A stretch of 64,000 bases of DNA from Didymella arachidicola. Lineage: Eukaryota > Ascomycota > Dothideomycetes > Pleosporales > Didymellaceae. Below the pieces are notes generated by a model that was not told the origin of the DNA, ran no database searches, and saw nothing but the letters and a program-made list of their open reading frames with translations. Both the position numbers and the translations under genes were made by a program. The stretch is taken from positions 372,001 to 436,000 of the forward strand of contig CM049992.1 of NCBI GenBank assembly GCA_016630955.3, written 5' to 3'. Of the stretch, positions 1 to 11,584 are shown one piece after another (position 1 is the first letter of the stretch; each line of letters opens with the position of its first letter).

Positions 1-1
1 C

Positions 2-1539
2 CCTCGATGGGCCAGCTGGAACCTCGGCGTCTTCATATGCATTCGATGCTCGGGAATCCACCGTGGCATGGGCACGCACATCTCAAAGGTCAAATCGGTT
101 GATCTCGACACATGGACAGACGAGCAACTGCAGAGCGTGCTGAAGTGGGGTAACGCCAGGGCGAACAAGTACTGGGAGGCAAAGCTGGCGCCAGGACATG
201 TGCCTTCCGAGGCAAAGATCGAGAACTTCATTCGCACCAAGTATGAGTCCAAGCGCTGGGTCATGGACGGCGGCATCCCGGATCCTGCAACACTGGGCGA
301 GGACGATGACGACGTGGTGCGTACACAGTGGCGGCAGCGAGGGCAACAGCTAACAACTACCTGCAGCCATTGTCGCAAGTGCAACAGAAGATCCAAGTCG
401 AACGATCAGCCTCGCAACGTCTGGCTGGAAACGCTACCCCCTCGAGGCCGCCCCCTCCACCACAAGCCAAACCTGCGCCGGTAATCGACCTCTTCGGCGA
501 CGCAACGCCTGTCCCTACTCGATCGAGCACTGGCCCGCCAGCTGCGACAAGAGCACCGCCGCCTAAGGCCGAAACCGCTCCTCCAAAACAAACAAAGGCG
601 GGCGACTCGCTCTTGGGCTTGGACTTCCTGGGAGGCAGTTCTGCGCCACCAGCCCGGCCCTCTAGCACAGGACCAGCTGGCGCCTCTGCTGCACCGTCAA
701 GACCTGATCTCAAGCAGTCAATCCTGTCACTATATGCTTCTACGCCCAAACCAGCAGCAGCGCCACAGCCTCAGCAACATGCACGACAAGAGTCTTTCGG
801 CGGCCTTGCATCGCCTCAATCACAGACCTCCCCCACACAGTCAGCCTTCGGCGGCATGAACGACGCCTTCAGCAGCCTCTCCTTCAACGCTGCGCCCGCG
901 CCCGCACCCAAGTCCTCGCCCTTCTCAGGCCTCGATGCCTTCTCCAGCACGAAGTCGCCCGCTTCGACATCCTCCTCTAACATGTTCGGCGGCGGCGGCA
1001 ACTTCTTCGACTCTAAGCCGAAATCTCCTCCAGTCCAGAACCGCACAACAAGCCCCTCGGCCGGCCTGAGCAACTTCTCCGCATTCAACACCCCCGCGCC
1101 CTCGAAGCCATCAGTAGCCTCGTCCGGCATGGGCGACCTTCTCGATCTCTCGATGCCCTCTGCGCCTGCGCCCGCGCCCGCACCGCCGCAAATGTTCTCG
1201 CCCGTTGCATCGCCGCCGCCTGCGTCCTCGGCGTTCAATTTGTCCCAGCCTTCCGCGCCTACGAAGTCTGGCCAGCCCGCTGTGAACTATGGAAACATGG
1301 ATGCGTGGGGGAGCAACGATGCGTGGTCTTCTAGCACGCCTGCAGCACCAAGCGCTCCCGCGGCGACGACTTCGCATGTGCCAGCGAAGAGCCCTGGGTG
1401 GGGAGGCGACGATGACTTCGGTGGCTGGAGTAGCGCTGCGCCTGCGACTACAACGACGCCGCGTACTACGACAAACACGAACAAGCCTGGTGGAGGGTTT
1501 GGAGGCAACGATGACCTGTTCTCGAACGTTTGGGAGTAA
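2..1539 (+). CDS. AGE2: ArfGAP domain protein, Age2/SMAP type (5' end outside window)
   Basis: Predicted GTPase-activating protein for Arf small GTPases in Golgi/endosome vesicle traffic. Exons 2-316 and 367-1539; the intron 317-366 has donor GTGCGT, a CTAAC branch motif and CTGCAG acceptor, and it joins DDDV to PLSQV in frame. The visible ArfGAP part starts inside the C4 zinc finger (second CxxC, CIRC), followed by SGIHRGMGTHIS with the arginine-finger position, then WGNARANKYWE. After about residue 110 the protein is a long Ser/Pro/Ala/Gln-rich disordered tail with an LLDLS clathrin-box-like motif and acidic/Trp patches near the end (ending in NVWE). The N-terminal start and first Cys pair lie upstream of the window. 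Family assignment is firm; Age2 rather than another fungal ArfGAP is inferred from tail architecture. Confidence 0.92.
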
Positions 1540-2151
1540 ACCTGTCATGGGACTGTTGAACCAGGCTGGTGTGCATTTTGGAGTAGTTGCATATATCACG
1601 ACTGAGCTGCACGAAGGATGAGGGCAGCTGTACATGTACAGAACTACAATGACAACAATGCCAATATGAACCGCAGTGATAACTCGCTAATGACCTGCAA
1701 CGCCTATAACTATATGCCCCACGCGAAAACTACCGCGCCGAGCAGATGCTGGAACAATCCTTTGCAGCCATTTATTCAGAAATCGCCTCATCCCATCGAT
1801 TGTGACCGACCATCACCCAGTATGAAAGGCCGGCGCGTGTGACGACTGCCTTTTCACCCAGCAGCCGTTGCCAGTGTCTTTCCCACTTCTCCATCATCGT
1901 CTCCACTTGAACTTCCTGCGCAGCCAGCGCAGCCGTGACTCCCATAACGCCAACAACACAGGCCCATAGAGGATAGTGACCAGACGTATAGAACAAGCAT
2001 ACACGACACAGCCCACCCCGTCTAAAACCCCAACGACCGCTGAACAGACCGCTGATGCAAATACTCCACCCAATAACCACAGCGTGAGCAGCAGCATGAT
2101 AACGATGTACTCAACAACACAGACGTTCGCATAGTACCGGGGCCCACCCGC
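1540..2151. other. Convergent intergenic stretch with weak small ORFs
   Basis: This lies between the 3' ends of the ArfGAP (+) and SFT1 (-) genes and probably holds both 3' UTRs. Two overlapping minus-strand ORFs are present: 1894-2097 (67 aa, strongly hydrophobic N-terminal half, basic end) and 1772-2080 (102 aa). They may be parts of one spliced small membrane protein, but I could not find a GT-AG intron that joins them, so no gene is called. Confidence 0.3.
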
Positions 2152-2578
2152 CTAGAACGCCAGATGGTACAAGAAGTACAAAACCAGCACGACCCCAATT
2201 ATAATGCCCGAAAGCTTGAGCACGGCGACCTTGTTGCCGCTCGCTGCCATGCGGGTCAGGCGGCCGGCGGAGCCCTTGAGCGATGTCGAAAAGGAAGAAA
2301 ATGTCTCGCTCTGTACGCAGGGTTAGCTTGGCTCTTGACACTGGTGGTCTGCGGAAGACAAGGTGTGCGAGTGAATTATGCCATGATGTGCAGCCTCAGG
2401 AGAGCTTCGTGGTGGAGTGGAGGGTTTGCAGAGGTAGCCGTACCGTTGAGTCGATGACGCCCTGATCCCGCGCGTTGTCGTAGATGTCTATTGTGACGCC
2501 GCGCAGGGCTGAGACTTTTGCGCTCAGTTCGTCGAGGCGCGAGTTGTTCTGCCGTTCGCGCTCGTAGGCGTCCGACAT
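2152..2578 (-). CDS. SFT1: Bet1-like Golgi SNARE Sft1
   Basis: Small tail-anchored SNARE expected in retrograde intra-Golgi membrane fusion. Exons (minus) 2578-2444 and 2310-2152 with a 133-bp intron (donor GTACGG, acceptor TACAG). The product is 97 aa, the length of yeast Sft1. Exon 1 holds the start of the Qc-SNARE helix (RLDELSAKVSALRGVTIDIYDNA); exon 2 continues with ETFSSFSTSLKGSAGRLTRM. Then comes one C-terminal membrane anchor (about residues 76-95, ending LYFLYHLAF) with almost no lumenal tail. The start Met is the only one ahead of the helix. The intron is longer than most here. Bet1 itself is the alternative; length and the TRMAASGNK juxtamembrane segment favour Sft1. Confidence 0.9.
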
Positions 2579-3994
2579 GGTTGCGGTGTTTGTGGGCGAG
2601 AGCCGAGGTGTCTACCCGTGGGTGGTGGGTGGTGGGTGTTATGTGTGCAGGGTGTTTGACGGGCGAGAGTGCGTGACGCTGTCGCAGAGGAATGAGGCTC
2701 TGGGTGGGTGCATGACGGTGATGTTAGCGTCGATGGACCCTGGTCGGGGCGAGGCGTCTGGGGAAGGTGCGGTGGCTCTTGTGGAACCGCGAAAGCTGGA
2801 CTCCACCGTCGCCGCGAGTTCAGAGTCAGACACGTTATTTTGTAGCCAGCAGTGAAATTGTTGATACGCGAGTTGATTCAATTGTGTAACTGAGTACCTT
2901 GAGCTTTGCTAGGGCCCTTGATCCTGTATTAAATCTTCAGCGGTACACGAGTAGCCACCAGTGTCCAACAACCACGGCACTACGCACGGGTGCTCACAGC
3001 AGTAGCTGCAGCTCTTTCTTCATCACCTTGTTATTTGACGACGGCCTGTCTCACTGGTCTATATTTACGTGTGTTGCAATGCTAGAAGGCGCACTTGTTG
3101 ACGAAGAATGCCACTGCCAACTGCCCTCTTTTACGTCTTTGCCGCAATCACACTCCTCGCCGAGCGCATGTACGATCGAGCCGTACCGTTCCATTCTCAC
3201 TTGTGCAATCGAAATATAGAGGATACTGTAGGAAAATGTGTTGAAAGAGGATCGGGAAAGGACATCAGGAGGCAGTCGCAAGTGCAATTCGTCCAGAGCA
3301 GGAGTGCCCATGTGAGCGAACGGTGCAGTGCCAGTGCAGTATCTACAGATACGGAGATGCTTATCAACTGAGGTACGCACAGCGCGCTAGAGTTCCGTAT
3401 CTACACGAAAGCCTTCGACCAATCTTTATTAGCATGTTCTGGAGAGCTGGTGAGATGATCTCGACGAAGCAGCATGCGCGGCTGCGCTCTATGATTGGTT
3501 CCTTGAAGTTTCATACAGATCAGATGAACAGCTGCGACATTGGTCACAAGAAACAGGCTCGTTTGCATTTACCACAGTAGTGGAAGATCTTACCAGTGCC
3601 TCGGTGTATGGGTGTTCCTGACATCAGTGTCGAACTTCGGGTAAATGATGGCCGAGTTGCGGCACATCAAACTTGGGATCTGCATGGTTAACAACTAAAT
3701 TAAGCACAGGTGAACCACTGATTCGTGCGACATTTTGTCAATTTTGGGGTATGGCCGCTACTTGAAGTGTTCCCCGCATATTGCTTCGCGCAGCCAGGTA
3801 CATGGGCAGAATGCATGCAGCTTCAAGGAGCAGAGGTTCCGTTCCGTTGGTGAGTCCGTTGGGGAGATGAGCTCAAAGAAGAAAGAGAGCCGTACAGAAG
3901 ACGCACAAGGGACCTTCGGAGGTCAACATAAAGTTATTCAAGAAAACTGAACGTTGCAGGCTCAGTAGATGACCTCAGGTACCTACTTGTCAAA
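2579..3994. other. Intergenic, no supported gene
   Basis: Upstream region of SFT1 (-) and of the GH28 gene (+). Only short ORFs with no recognisable motif and no consistent splice joins were found. I see no tRNA, repeat or transposon signature. Confidence 0.5.
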
Positions 3995-5383
3995 ATGAGA
4001 ATAAAAAAGCTCCTCCCAATGGTTCTGTTCGCCTTGCAGTCTAACGCAAATTCAGCACAGAACCGTAAAACATGTACCATCAAAGCTAGCGGCACTAGCA
4101 AGACCGACGATGCACCTGCCATTCGAGCCGCGTTCAAGGAATGTGGCCGCCATGGCAAAGTCGTCTTTGAGCCTACGATCTACCATGTCAACTCGATCCT
4201 CAACATCACCGATCTCGAGGATGTTGACATTGACGTGCAGGGAGAACTACTTGTGAGTTAAGCGGCGGATGTTCCGAAGGTTGTATCTGACACAGAGAAG
4301 TGGAGCACCGACATACAGTACTGGCTAAATGCATCCCTGCCTGTCGGCTACCAGAATCAGTCAACAGCTTTTGTCCTCGGAGGCAATAACGTTCGCATCG
4401 ACGGACATGGCGTCGGTACACTGAACGGTAACGGAGACTACTGGTATCAGTGGATCAAGAAACAGTCGAACACGTCCAACTACCCTGGTCGACCTCACCA
4501 GATTACCTTCAATGGGCTCACCAATTCAATCGTGAAGGGCCTCCGGTTTCTGCGAAGCCAAATGTGGACCATATCAATCATTCACAGCTATGACAGTGTC
4601 TGGGAGGACATCTTCATCAACAACACTGGTAACGTAGTGTCAAGCTGTGAGTCACCCAGACGTGATCAACACACCCCTGTTTGCATCATGCTGACGTCTC
4701 CTACAGCCAATACAGACGGCGCTGACACCTTCTTCTCTTCAAATCTTGTTTTCAAGAACTGGACCGTCTACAATGGCGACGACTCATTCTCTGCCAAGGC
4801 GAATAGCACCAATATCACGCTGCTGGACTCGCACTTCTACCACGGCCTTGGCATAGCCATCGGATCCATTGGGCAGTACAACGACCATTTCGAGACCATA
4901 GAGAACATACGTGCTGAAAACATCTACTTCGAAGACACGCTGCATGCATTCTATGTCAAGACCTGGACTGATGATCGAGTTGGCTTCCCTCCCAATGGCG
5001 GCGGTGGCGGCCTCGGGTTCGCGGAGAACATGCAGCTAAAGAATTTGACCGTGAAGAATGCCCGTGGAGGCTTGTTCACGATCAGTCAATGCACACGATT
5101 CAGCGGTGCACCTGGGGTCGGAAATTGCACGAATTCGCAGTTTCAGGTCAGAGATGTAAACATCCAGGGCCTGAAAGGCACAACGAGGGATAGGAGAGTC
5201 TTGAGTCTGCAATGCAGTGCCGTCGCGCCATGCACTGATATCGCCTTGAGCGATGTTGATGTACGATATGCGGACAACGGAACGATCGTGCTGAACTACC
5301 TTTGCGGGAACGTAATTGGCAATGAGGGCTGGAACTGTACAGGACCTGTGTGCGTCGGCGGAAGCGCAACAGGAGGCTGTTGA
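3995..5383 (+). CDS. Secreted GH28 pectinase, exo-polygalacturonase/exo-rhamnogalacturonase type
   Basis: Predicted plant-cell-wall enzyme hydrolysing galacturonan or rhamnogalacturonan outside the cell. Exons 3995-4252, 4298-4646, 4707-5383 (introns 45 and 60 bp, GTGAGT donors); 427 aa. An N-terminal signal peptide (about residues 1-21, ending NSA) is followed by a right-handed beta-helix domain. GH28 signature acids are present: NTDGAD at 204-209 and GDDS at 226-229. The third motif reads GLGIAIGS at 249-256, where endo-polygalacturonases have GHGxSIGS, and the RIK motif is replaced by YVKTW. Both changes are typical of exo-acting or rhamnogalacturonan-type members, so an exo enzyme is inferred. 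Several N-glycosylation sequons and C-terminal Cys residues fit a secreted protein. Intron 2 is 60 bp and stop-free, so its retention would not break the frame. Confidence 0.93.
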
Positions 5384-6203
5384 GCGGGGGCCGAGAGTCT
5401 AGCGGAAGTTGCTTTGGTTGAAAGGAGGGGGTATGTTTGTGTAGCAATGAGGTCAGATCAATGCGGAAATGCTCCTCGCTCAAAACGGACGTGAGGGACA
5501 CGCTAGTGAAGCCCCCTCACGCCAACCTCCACTATCATCGACTCCTCACTTGCCCATCCATCATCCAGCAGTCTGGTCTTTATCTTCGCTACGTGTCTGG
5601 GTGCCTCGCCGTCCTGCTTTTTGGCCTACGCGATGCTGATGTATTTGCCCTGTTCTCACAGCCTCGGTACTGCTCTGCGCACCGCGAGCACCACGCTTCC
5701 TGATCAAATATCGGCAACGAACAGTCTCGAATGCGGAGAAGGTGTCTCAGTACCCGAATATCTCTCTCTGACGATCCATCATGCACGCCGAGGCGAGATG
5801 TTCTTCGCTCGCTACGAGGCGGAGGAGGGGGCGTCGGTGCTACTTCGACGTTACTTGACCATCACGTTGAGATATCAACATGGATGACCAAATGCCACCA
5901 AGATCCGGCGTTGTCACTTCTACTCACTTATTTTGTTTATTCGAGGGGCCAGTTTCCCTTCTTTTGCCGCAACTGAGCGTCGTCCGTCTCGCGCAACCTG
6001 CCCCTGACACCACCATGACGTGCACAACGGACTCCATTCGCAAGTGCTGCCATCGGCGAAGATTCTTGTTGGCACGATCGGGCTTGCCCGGCAATGTGGG
6101 CAGTGAATTTTGCAAACATAGACCACATGTTCAATTTTCACGATATTCAACTCTCGTGCGGAATTGCAACCTTCCTTCGATGGCGTGTATTAGAAGTCGA
6201 GCC
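5384..6203. other. Intergenic / probable 5' UTR
   Basis: No separate gene is supported. From 5880 the reading frame of the downstream gene is open, but its translation there is Cys/Arg-rich and low in family-like pattern, so I treat it as leader sequence rather than coding. Confidence 0.4.
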
Positions 6204-7055
6204 ATGGATCTTAGGAACCAAAGATCAGTGTCGAATCTATTGGAGGAGCAGCAATCAAGAATGGAGTGTATGAGCGTGTGCACGGCGGTGCAGAAGCATC
6301 TTCCTCGGGAATTGCGGGACATGATCTTTGGGTATCTTTTGCTCGAGGACGGCGTCCATGCCCGGCTATTTCACTACTATAATACCCTCGATCCAAAAGC
6401 ACCGAGGCATTACTGGAACAGAGACTTCACGGGAGATGCAACCCTCCGTGAGCTGACAGAATCATGGTATCGCTCCGTTCGTTTTGACTTCGACCGAAGC
6501 CTCGATTTCCTGCCGCACCTCCTTGCGCAGGTCGACACAACTCTGCAATGCAGACGACAGGAGACGATTGGGAAAGTAAGCTTTAAGATTCTGCAGTGTA
6601 ACCTGGATATGTCGCCCGCGGCAGACGCCAGCGGCATTCCTTCGCCCCAGAGCCTGCTGTTGAAGAATATGGAGTATCTGCTTCTACTTCGACCTGGCGC
6701 AAAGATCACAGTCATCCTCGAATCTCCACTACCGTGGTTCTCGGAATCTAAGAACCTGCAGGAGCGGCAAACTCAATTCCTTGCGCGTGTGCTCGACATC
6801 ATCTTCCCAACTTTGATCCGGTTGCACCAGGCCGGATACTCCTTAGCTGTCTGTATTGATCCGGGTTCCAATGTTTGCTTCCAGGACGGACAACAAATTT
6901 GGCGGTACGACTTGAAGAATTCGATCACGCCATACAACGCGCGCTTCTCACACGAAGGGTTTGTGGAGCGATTCCTGAAGGTTTGTGCGTACACTCGATG
7001 GACTAGTGATCATGAACTAAGACAAGCAGGACGATGGGAGAACACTGAAGTATAG
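6204..7055 (+). CDS. 2EXR/F-box-like domain protein of unknown function
   Basis: Intronless ORF, 283 aa from the ATG at 6204, chosen because its context (GCCATGG) is strong; 6180 is an in-frame alternative and the frame is open back to 5880. The segment HLPRELRDMIFGYLL near the N-terminus is the leucine/arginine-rich helix typical of the fungal 2EXR/F-box-like families, which are expanded in Pleosporales. It is followed by an alpha/beta body without a recognisable catalytic motif (YLLLLRPGAKITVILES, then a Trp/Arg-rich C-terminus). If it is an F-box-like protein it could recruit substrates to an SCF ligase, but nothing in the sequence shows a substrate. Confidence 0.65.
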   Translation: MDLRNQRSVSNLLEEQQSRMECMSVCTAVQKHLPRELRDMIFGYLLLEDGVHARLFHYYNTLDPKAPRHYWNRDFTGDATLRELTESWYRSVRFDFDRSLDFLPHLLAQVDTTLQCRRQETIGKVSFKILQCNLDMSPAADASGIPSPQSLLLKNMEYLLLLRPGAKITVILESPLPWFSESKNLQERQTQFLARVLDIIFPTLIRLHQAGYSLAVCIDPGSNVCFQDGQQIWRYDLKNSITPYNARFSHEGFVERFLKVCAYTRWTSDHELRQAGRWENTEV

Positions 7056-8292
7056 ATCAGCGCACAGAGTAGCCGGCTGAGGCAGGCTTCAAGACAATCA
7101 CGACCTGCGAACTATGAACATGCCGGAGCAGCCTTACAGATCTACGGTAAGCCACAGATATGACGGTGGTGTTCCACCTCGGCCAAATAAAGTCATGGAA
7201 TCACGATTGCAACGCTTCACGCACATTATACGAAGGGCCGCATGGATGATCATCTGAGTCACGAAAGAGGCTCCTCATTTCACCCTCCCTGCCCTAGTGG
7301 GCTCGCAAACTGCCCTCGATCACCGCTTCAACGAAAATTTTGGTGGCGAACCTTAGGGATTCACGCAACATTGTCTCATCGCCGGAGCGTGTCTCCGTTC
7401 CCGCAGATTATCAAGATCCAAATTTTCGATACTACTAAGGCGGTCTGGAACACCTTATGGCTCTGCCTGCTATATCTTCACTAAAAAGCGCGAGTTCGTT
7501 GCAGCCGGCGTTGACTCGACTGTGCTTGTTATCACCGCCGCTGCCATCTGGGCCCTTATTCTTACTCAAAGCACGGCGAAAAGGCTGTAGCTGCTATAGT
7601 GGTGACTATAACGCCGAACTCCACCATCTCGGCTCCTCTCGAAATCCACACCGTCTCCCTGAAAGCTCCTACAACCATCTGTTGGACTACATACGCGCTT
7701 TTCCTTGTGACACTGTCGCTGGCTACATCCACGATCATTCTCACAACACGTCTAACATCTGACGCGCTGCCACATCGCCCCCTGTCAGTAGCATCACTGC
7801 TGTATTCCGAGCACACTTGCACCCTCCGGAGCGCCAGTTGGAGATTTCCCGATCACTGAATGCTTCTGCAATAGCCCTTAGGTGTTAAGAGTTCAGTGCG
7901 AAAAGTACTGCCCCATATGGGACAGGCATGAGACGTGTTTCGAGGGCAGTGAGCAAATCTCAGTGGTTTTGCGTGTCCTGCCCTTCCTACTCGTAGCTCA
8001 TCGGCTTGCTAGGAAAGCTGTTCCAGATACAAGAATATGAGTCGTTTCTTCTCCAGTTCCAATACGTTCAAGTGAACTTATGTCTGTCCTTGAATTAAAG
8101 CTTGTTGTTCCGCAACGTGCTTAGGCATTCACCACTCGTGATTAGTGACTGACACTGTGCATGGAGCCCAGCCGCACGAAGAGTGCAAAGCGTCGAGTAG
8201 ACTACAGCATATAGATTGTTATAGTTGCATAACTATTTGTTCTCAAATTCAACCGGGATCAGCAAGTAGCCTTTCGATAGCATTCCGAAAAC
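7056..8292. other. Intergenic with a possible eroded membrane-protein exon
   Basis: No confident gene. Around 7480-7580 a plus-strand frame reads TKKREFVAAGVDSTVLVITA followed by a hydrophobic stretch and then a stop, resembling in layout the basic-then-transmembrane segment of the protein encoded at 8293-8655. This may be a decayed relative or chance. Nothing else was seen. Confidence 0.25.
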
Positions 8293-8655
8293 ATGCCTCT
8301 CTCTAGGCTTCCGAACCCTAGTGAGTTTGAGGAACTCGACCTCAGCAGCGCTGAGCTCGAAAACTTCCCAAAGCACGTATCTGGTTATCCTAAAGAGAAG
8401 AAGTCAAATCTCTGGACCATTTTTCGTAACAATAAGTTTCGGATCTTTGTGTGCGGTGTTGCCTCCCTGACCGTTGTGGGCGGCGCAGTGGCTGCTGCAC
8501 TGTTCATCAGCACCAGCATGCAGCGCATCAGCCAAGGCCAGACTGCGATCTCTGCACAACCTTCGATACCAAGAATCACGACGACACGAATGCCGCTTCA
8601 GTCGCCGCTGGTGCAGACAACGATGGTGACGCAAACTTCTGTTGTAATATGTTAG
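8293..8655 (+). CDS. Small single-pass membrane protein, hypothetical
   Basis: ORF of 120 aa starting at the first ATG after an upstream in-frame stop. The N-terminal 55 residues are polar (acidic then Lys-rich, KEKKSNLWTIFRNNKFR), followed by one predicted transmembrane helix at about 56-77 (FVCGVASLTVVGGAVAAALF). A Thr/Ser/Pro-rich tail of about 40 residues suits an extracellular stalk. The positive-inside pattern predicts a cytosolic N-terminus. No domain is recognised. The 3' end could continue through an unseen intron, because Thr/Ser/Cys-rich coding-like sequence follows to about 8740. Real gene status is plausible but unproven. Confidence 0.4.
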   Translation: MPLSRLPNPSEFEELDLSSAELENFPKHVSGYPKEKKSNLWTIFRNNKFRIFVCGVASLTVVGGAVAAALFISTSMQRISQGQTAISAQPSIPRITTTRMPLQSPLVQTTMVTQTSVVIC

Positions 8656-9986
8656 ATTTCGACCCCGGTCTCTCAACTACGGTCGACCGTCTACATCATC
8701 GCAACTGCACCACCTGCTCTACCTATCCTTTGCTAAGCTAGGAATTCCCGACTGACGCGTTGCTGCCTTATTTCTCACCCGAAATAGTGTCAGTAATGCC
8801 ACACATAAGTTGAAGCTCAGTCGCGGTATAATCGCCGAGAACTAGTCAGAGTCATCAATGCTGTCCCAAGTGAACTTCCAATAGTCAAATGCATTATTGA
8901 TCTCGCTTGTGAAGTCCCAACCACGTGTTTGCGCAGTCTTTGTCGATGTCCTTTGAAAGAACGTTCGCGATTAGGGGTTTCAACCTCATGGATGCTTGCC
9001 CCACTTTTCTCGTTTCCGACGCCACAACTGACCACAGCTGCGCCGCTGTGGCCCGCCCGTCGTCCTTCCATCAGTCCGTGATCTTCGTCCTCTGTTGTCC
9101 CCAACGTCGTTCTCGACGTGCAGCAGTCCGACTTCATGTGCCGCGTATTCTTGCTCTATCCCTTCTTCCTAAGGTCCAAGCCTCGGTCGTCACGGCTCTA
9201 CGTCACCACATGGCCGGTCGCTAGCCGCAATTGACTTCGGCAAGCGAACAACCGCTCTCATTACCTGGCTGCTGGGACGAGTTTCGGAGCATTATACCCA
9301 ATAAGACATGCCTAACTAATTCCGCACCATTAGCTGGCACATGCTGCTGTTCTTTGCTTTATAGCTGTATTCTCGAAGGGTGTCAGATCAAGCACCCCTT
9401 TGTCTGCACTACCGGGTCGGCACGCCAACACATCTCTGTACTCCGGACCTGACGACTACCGAACGTCTAGCGTAGAGAGGTCGGCGACCTTCGTGTGGAT
9501 ATTGAAACCTTCAGCTCTGTGGTTGAGATGTATCTAAGGACTCGCTTCCAAGGGGATGTCCTCTTACAATCAACTGTGCCGCATTAGGCCCCTTCGGAGA
9601 AGCCCGCCCCTGTCCACACTCTACGTGAACATCATAGGGTACTCCTGCTTGAACCTATTCTTGGAATGATGGTGCTATGGTTGGCGAGTGCGGATACTGA
9701 CCCTGCCACGAGCTCGCATGGGATTGGAGTTCACGCATGCGGCCTCACTTCGAGCTTCCGTACAGCGTTACTTGCAGGAATCTTCCAAGCTGATGCTCTT
9801 GGTTAAGCTGACATCCCTTAATCGCCGTCTTACCTTCGATGATGAGAAGTGCAGTAGTGCAGCAGCCAAACGGCAGCAGGCCAAAATGCATGAACACATG
9901 GCCCATATAAGATGCGATGATTTGGCGCAGGAGAATATTCCGCAAGAAGACTTTAACTTGCAATATTTCCTACACTATTGCACACA
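8656..9986. other. Intergenic, no supported gene
   Basis: Short ORFs only (for example 8925-9224 and 9688-9999), none with a recognisable motif. This probably contains the P450 promoter and 5' UTR. Confidence 0.45.
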
Positions 9987-11584
9987 ATGTCAACTATGAT
10001 CGCAATCAGCGCTACGATTCTGCTTGTCTTGTACCTTGTCCTCCAATGTCTACTCCGTATCACACAAAGTACGCGGGAGCCATGTCTGACCGAGAGCACA
10101 TTGCCTTTCATAGACCCTCTCATTGGTATGGCAAAGCACCAGGCAAGATACTTAGGCAGTCTTCGGTATGTGGCCGCAATGACAACCCAGTAGTTCATGC
10201 TGACGTATCCACAGTAATCGCTATGGATTACCCATCCAGACTCTGCGAATGCCATTTCAAAGTCTATACATCGTACATGCGCCCAATATTATTCAGACCA
10301 TCCAGAACAAGGCCAACGCTCAGACGTTCATTCCCAATCTGCTAGACTTCGGTATGCTCTTCAGTGGGCTCAACACTGAATCACAAAACACACTTCGCAG
10401 GGCTTTTGGACTAAAGGGCAATGGTTTCACAATGAGTGTACACAAGTATCTCCTGTCCGGCCCTTCACTGAAGGTTGCTACAAAGGCTGCAGTCGATAGA
10501 CTCACGGCGAGTCTTCCCAACAATCTTCGCAGATGCCATGAGGGTGGTTTGCAAGAAGCAATCCGCCATGAACTCACATTGGCGCTCACCAGCGCTATCT
10601 ATGGACCAGAGAACCCATATGATGACCCAGAAATAGAAGCTAGTTGGCTGTGAGTCTGCAGTCACTCTTTGAGTATAGACTTTTCGTGCTGACTATCTAC
10701 CCAGAGATTTCGTCCCGGGTATTGCTCATCTGCTGTCAAGTCCATTCCCATTTTTGACCGCACGCAAAGCTCTTCGTGCTCGAAGCCGCATCACACGTGC
10801 ATTTCAGAAGTACTTCGAGACCGGTGGACATCTACAAGCCTTCCCCATGATCCCGGAGATGCACAACATCAACAAAGGTCATGGACTTAGCACGGAAGAA
10901 GCTGCCAAGATGGAGATGGCCACCTGCCTGGCTATGCTCAGCAGCGGCTCAGTGACAACGTTCTGGCTGCTGTACCACATCCTGTCGGATGTGAGCCTGA
11001 TTGCAACCATTCGAAGAGAGCTAGGAGTTATCACTGAGGCGACTGGGTCCGAGATCGTCAAGACCGTCAATCTCAGTCGCGTGAAGGACAACTGTCCCAC
11101 CCTCGTTGCCATCCTCAACGAGACCCTAAGGTATCACAGTACCGTCATAAACATCAAACAAGTGCAGCACGATACGACTCTTGATGACCGATATCTGCTC
11201 AAGAAGAACGGCATTGTCATGATCCCTGGCCAGAGTGTTCACCATAACAAGGACATCTGGGGACCGTCTGCGGACATTTTCGATCATCTTCGCTTCCTGT
11301 CTTCTGGCTCGAAGAAGAATCTTTCAAGCACATCCGCATTCCGACCCTTCGGTGCTGGCGTAACGATGTGCCCTGGACGCCATTTCTCGACCAACGTCAT
11401 ACTGAGCTTGGTAGTGATGGTGCTGCTCAAGTTCGATGTTGAACCTGTGGATGGCTATTGGAAGAGGCCTACAACCCGCAATGCAGACATGTGGAATGCG
11501 ATGCCGAAGCCGGATCACGACGTTGATGTCAGATTTGAATCAAGAGAAGAAGAGCAAGTTGAGTGGAAATTCGTCTGGGAATAG
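9987..11584 (+). CDS. Cytochrome P450 monooxygenase (CYP7/CYP8-like, E-class group IV)
   Basis: Haem-thiolate monooxygenase anchored in the ER membrane; the substrate cannot be read from sequence. Exons 9987-10165, 10215-10649, 10705-11584 (introns 49 and 55 bp; GTATGT and GTGAGT donors, CTGAC branch near 10700); 497 aa. An N-terminal hydrophobic anchor (about 5-25) follows the ATG at 9987. The ExxR motif is ETLR at 344-347. The Cys-ligand loop is FGAGVTMCPGRHF starting at 420, making Cys427 the haem ligand. The I-helix region reads AMLSSGSVTTFWLLYHI, with Thr but no preceding acid, as in other CYP7/CYP8-like fungal enzymes. Exon junctions restore LRNRYGLPIQTLRMPF and SWLDFVPG. No biosynthetic backbone gene lies nearby, so a stand-alone or detoxifying role is as likely as a pathway role. 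Confidence 0.93.

Noticed and set aside
5880..6203. N-terminal extension of the 2EXR-like protein
   Set aside because: Open by chance; translation is unlike the family and the GCCATGG at 6204 is a better start.
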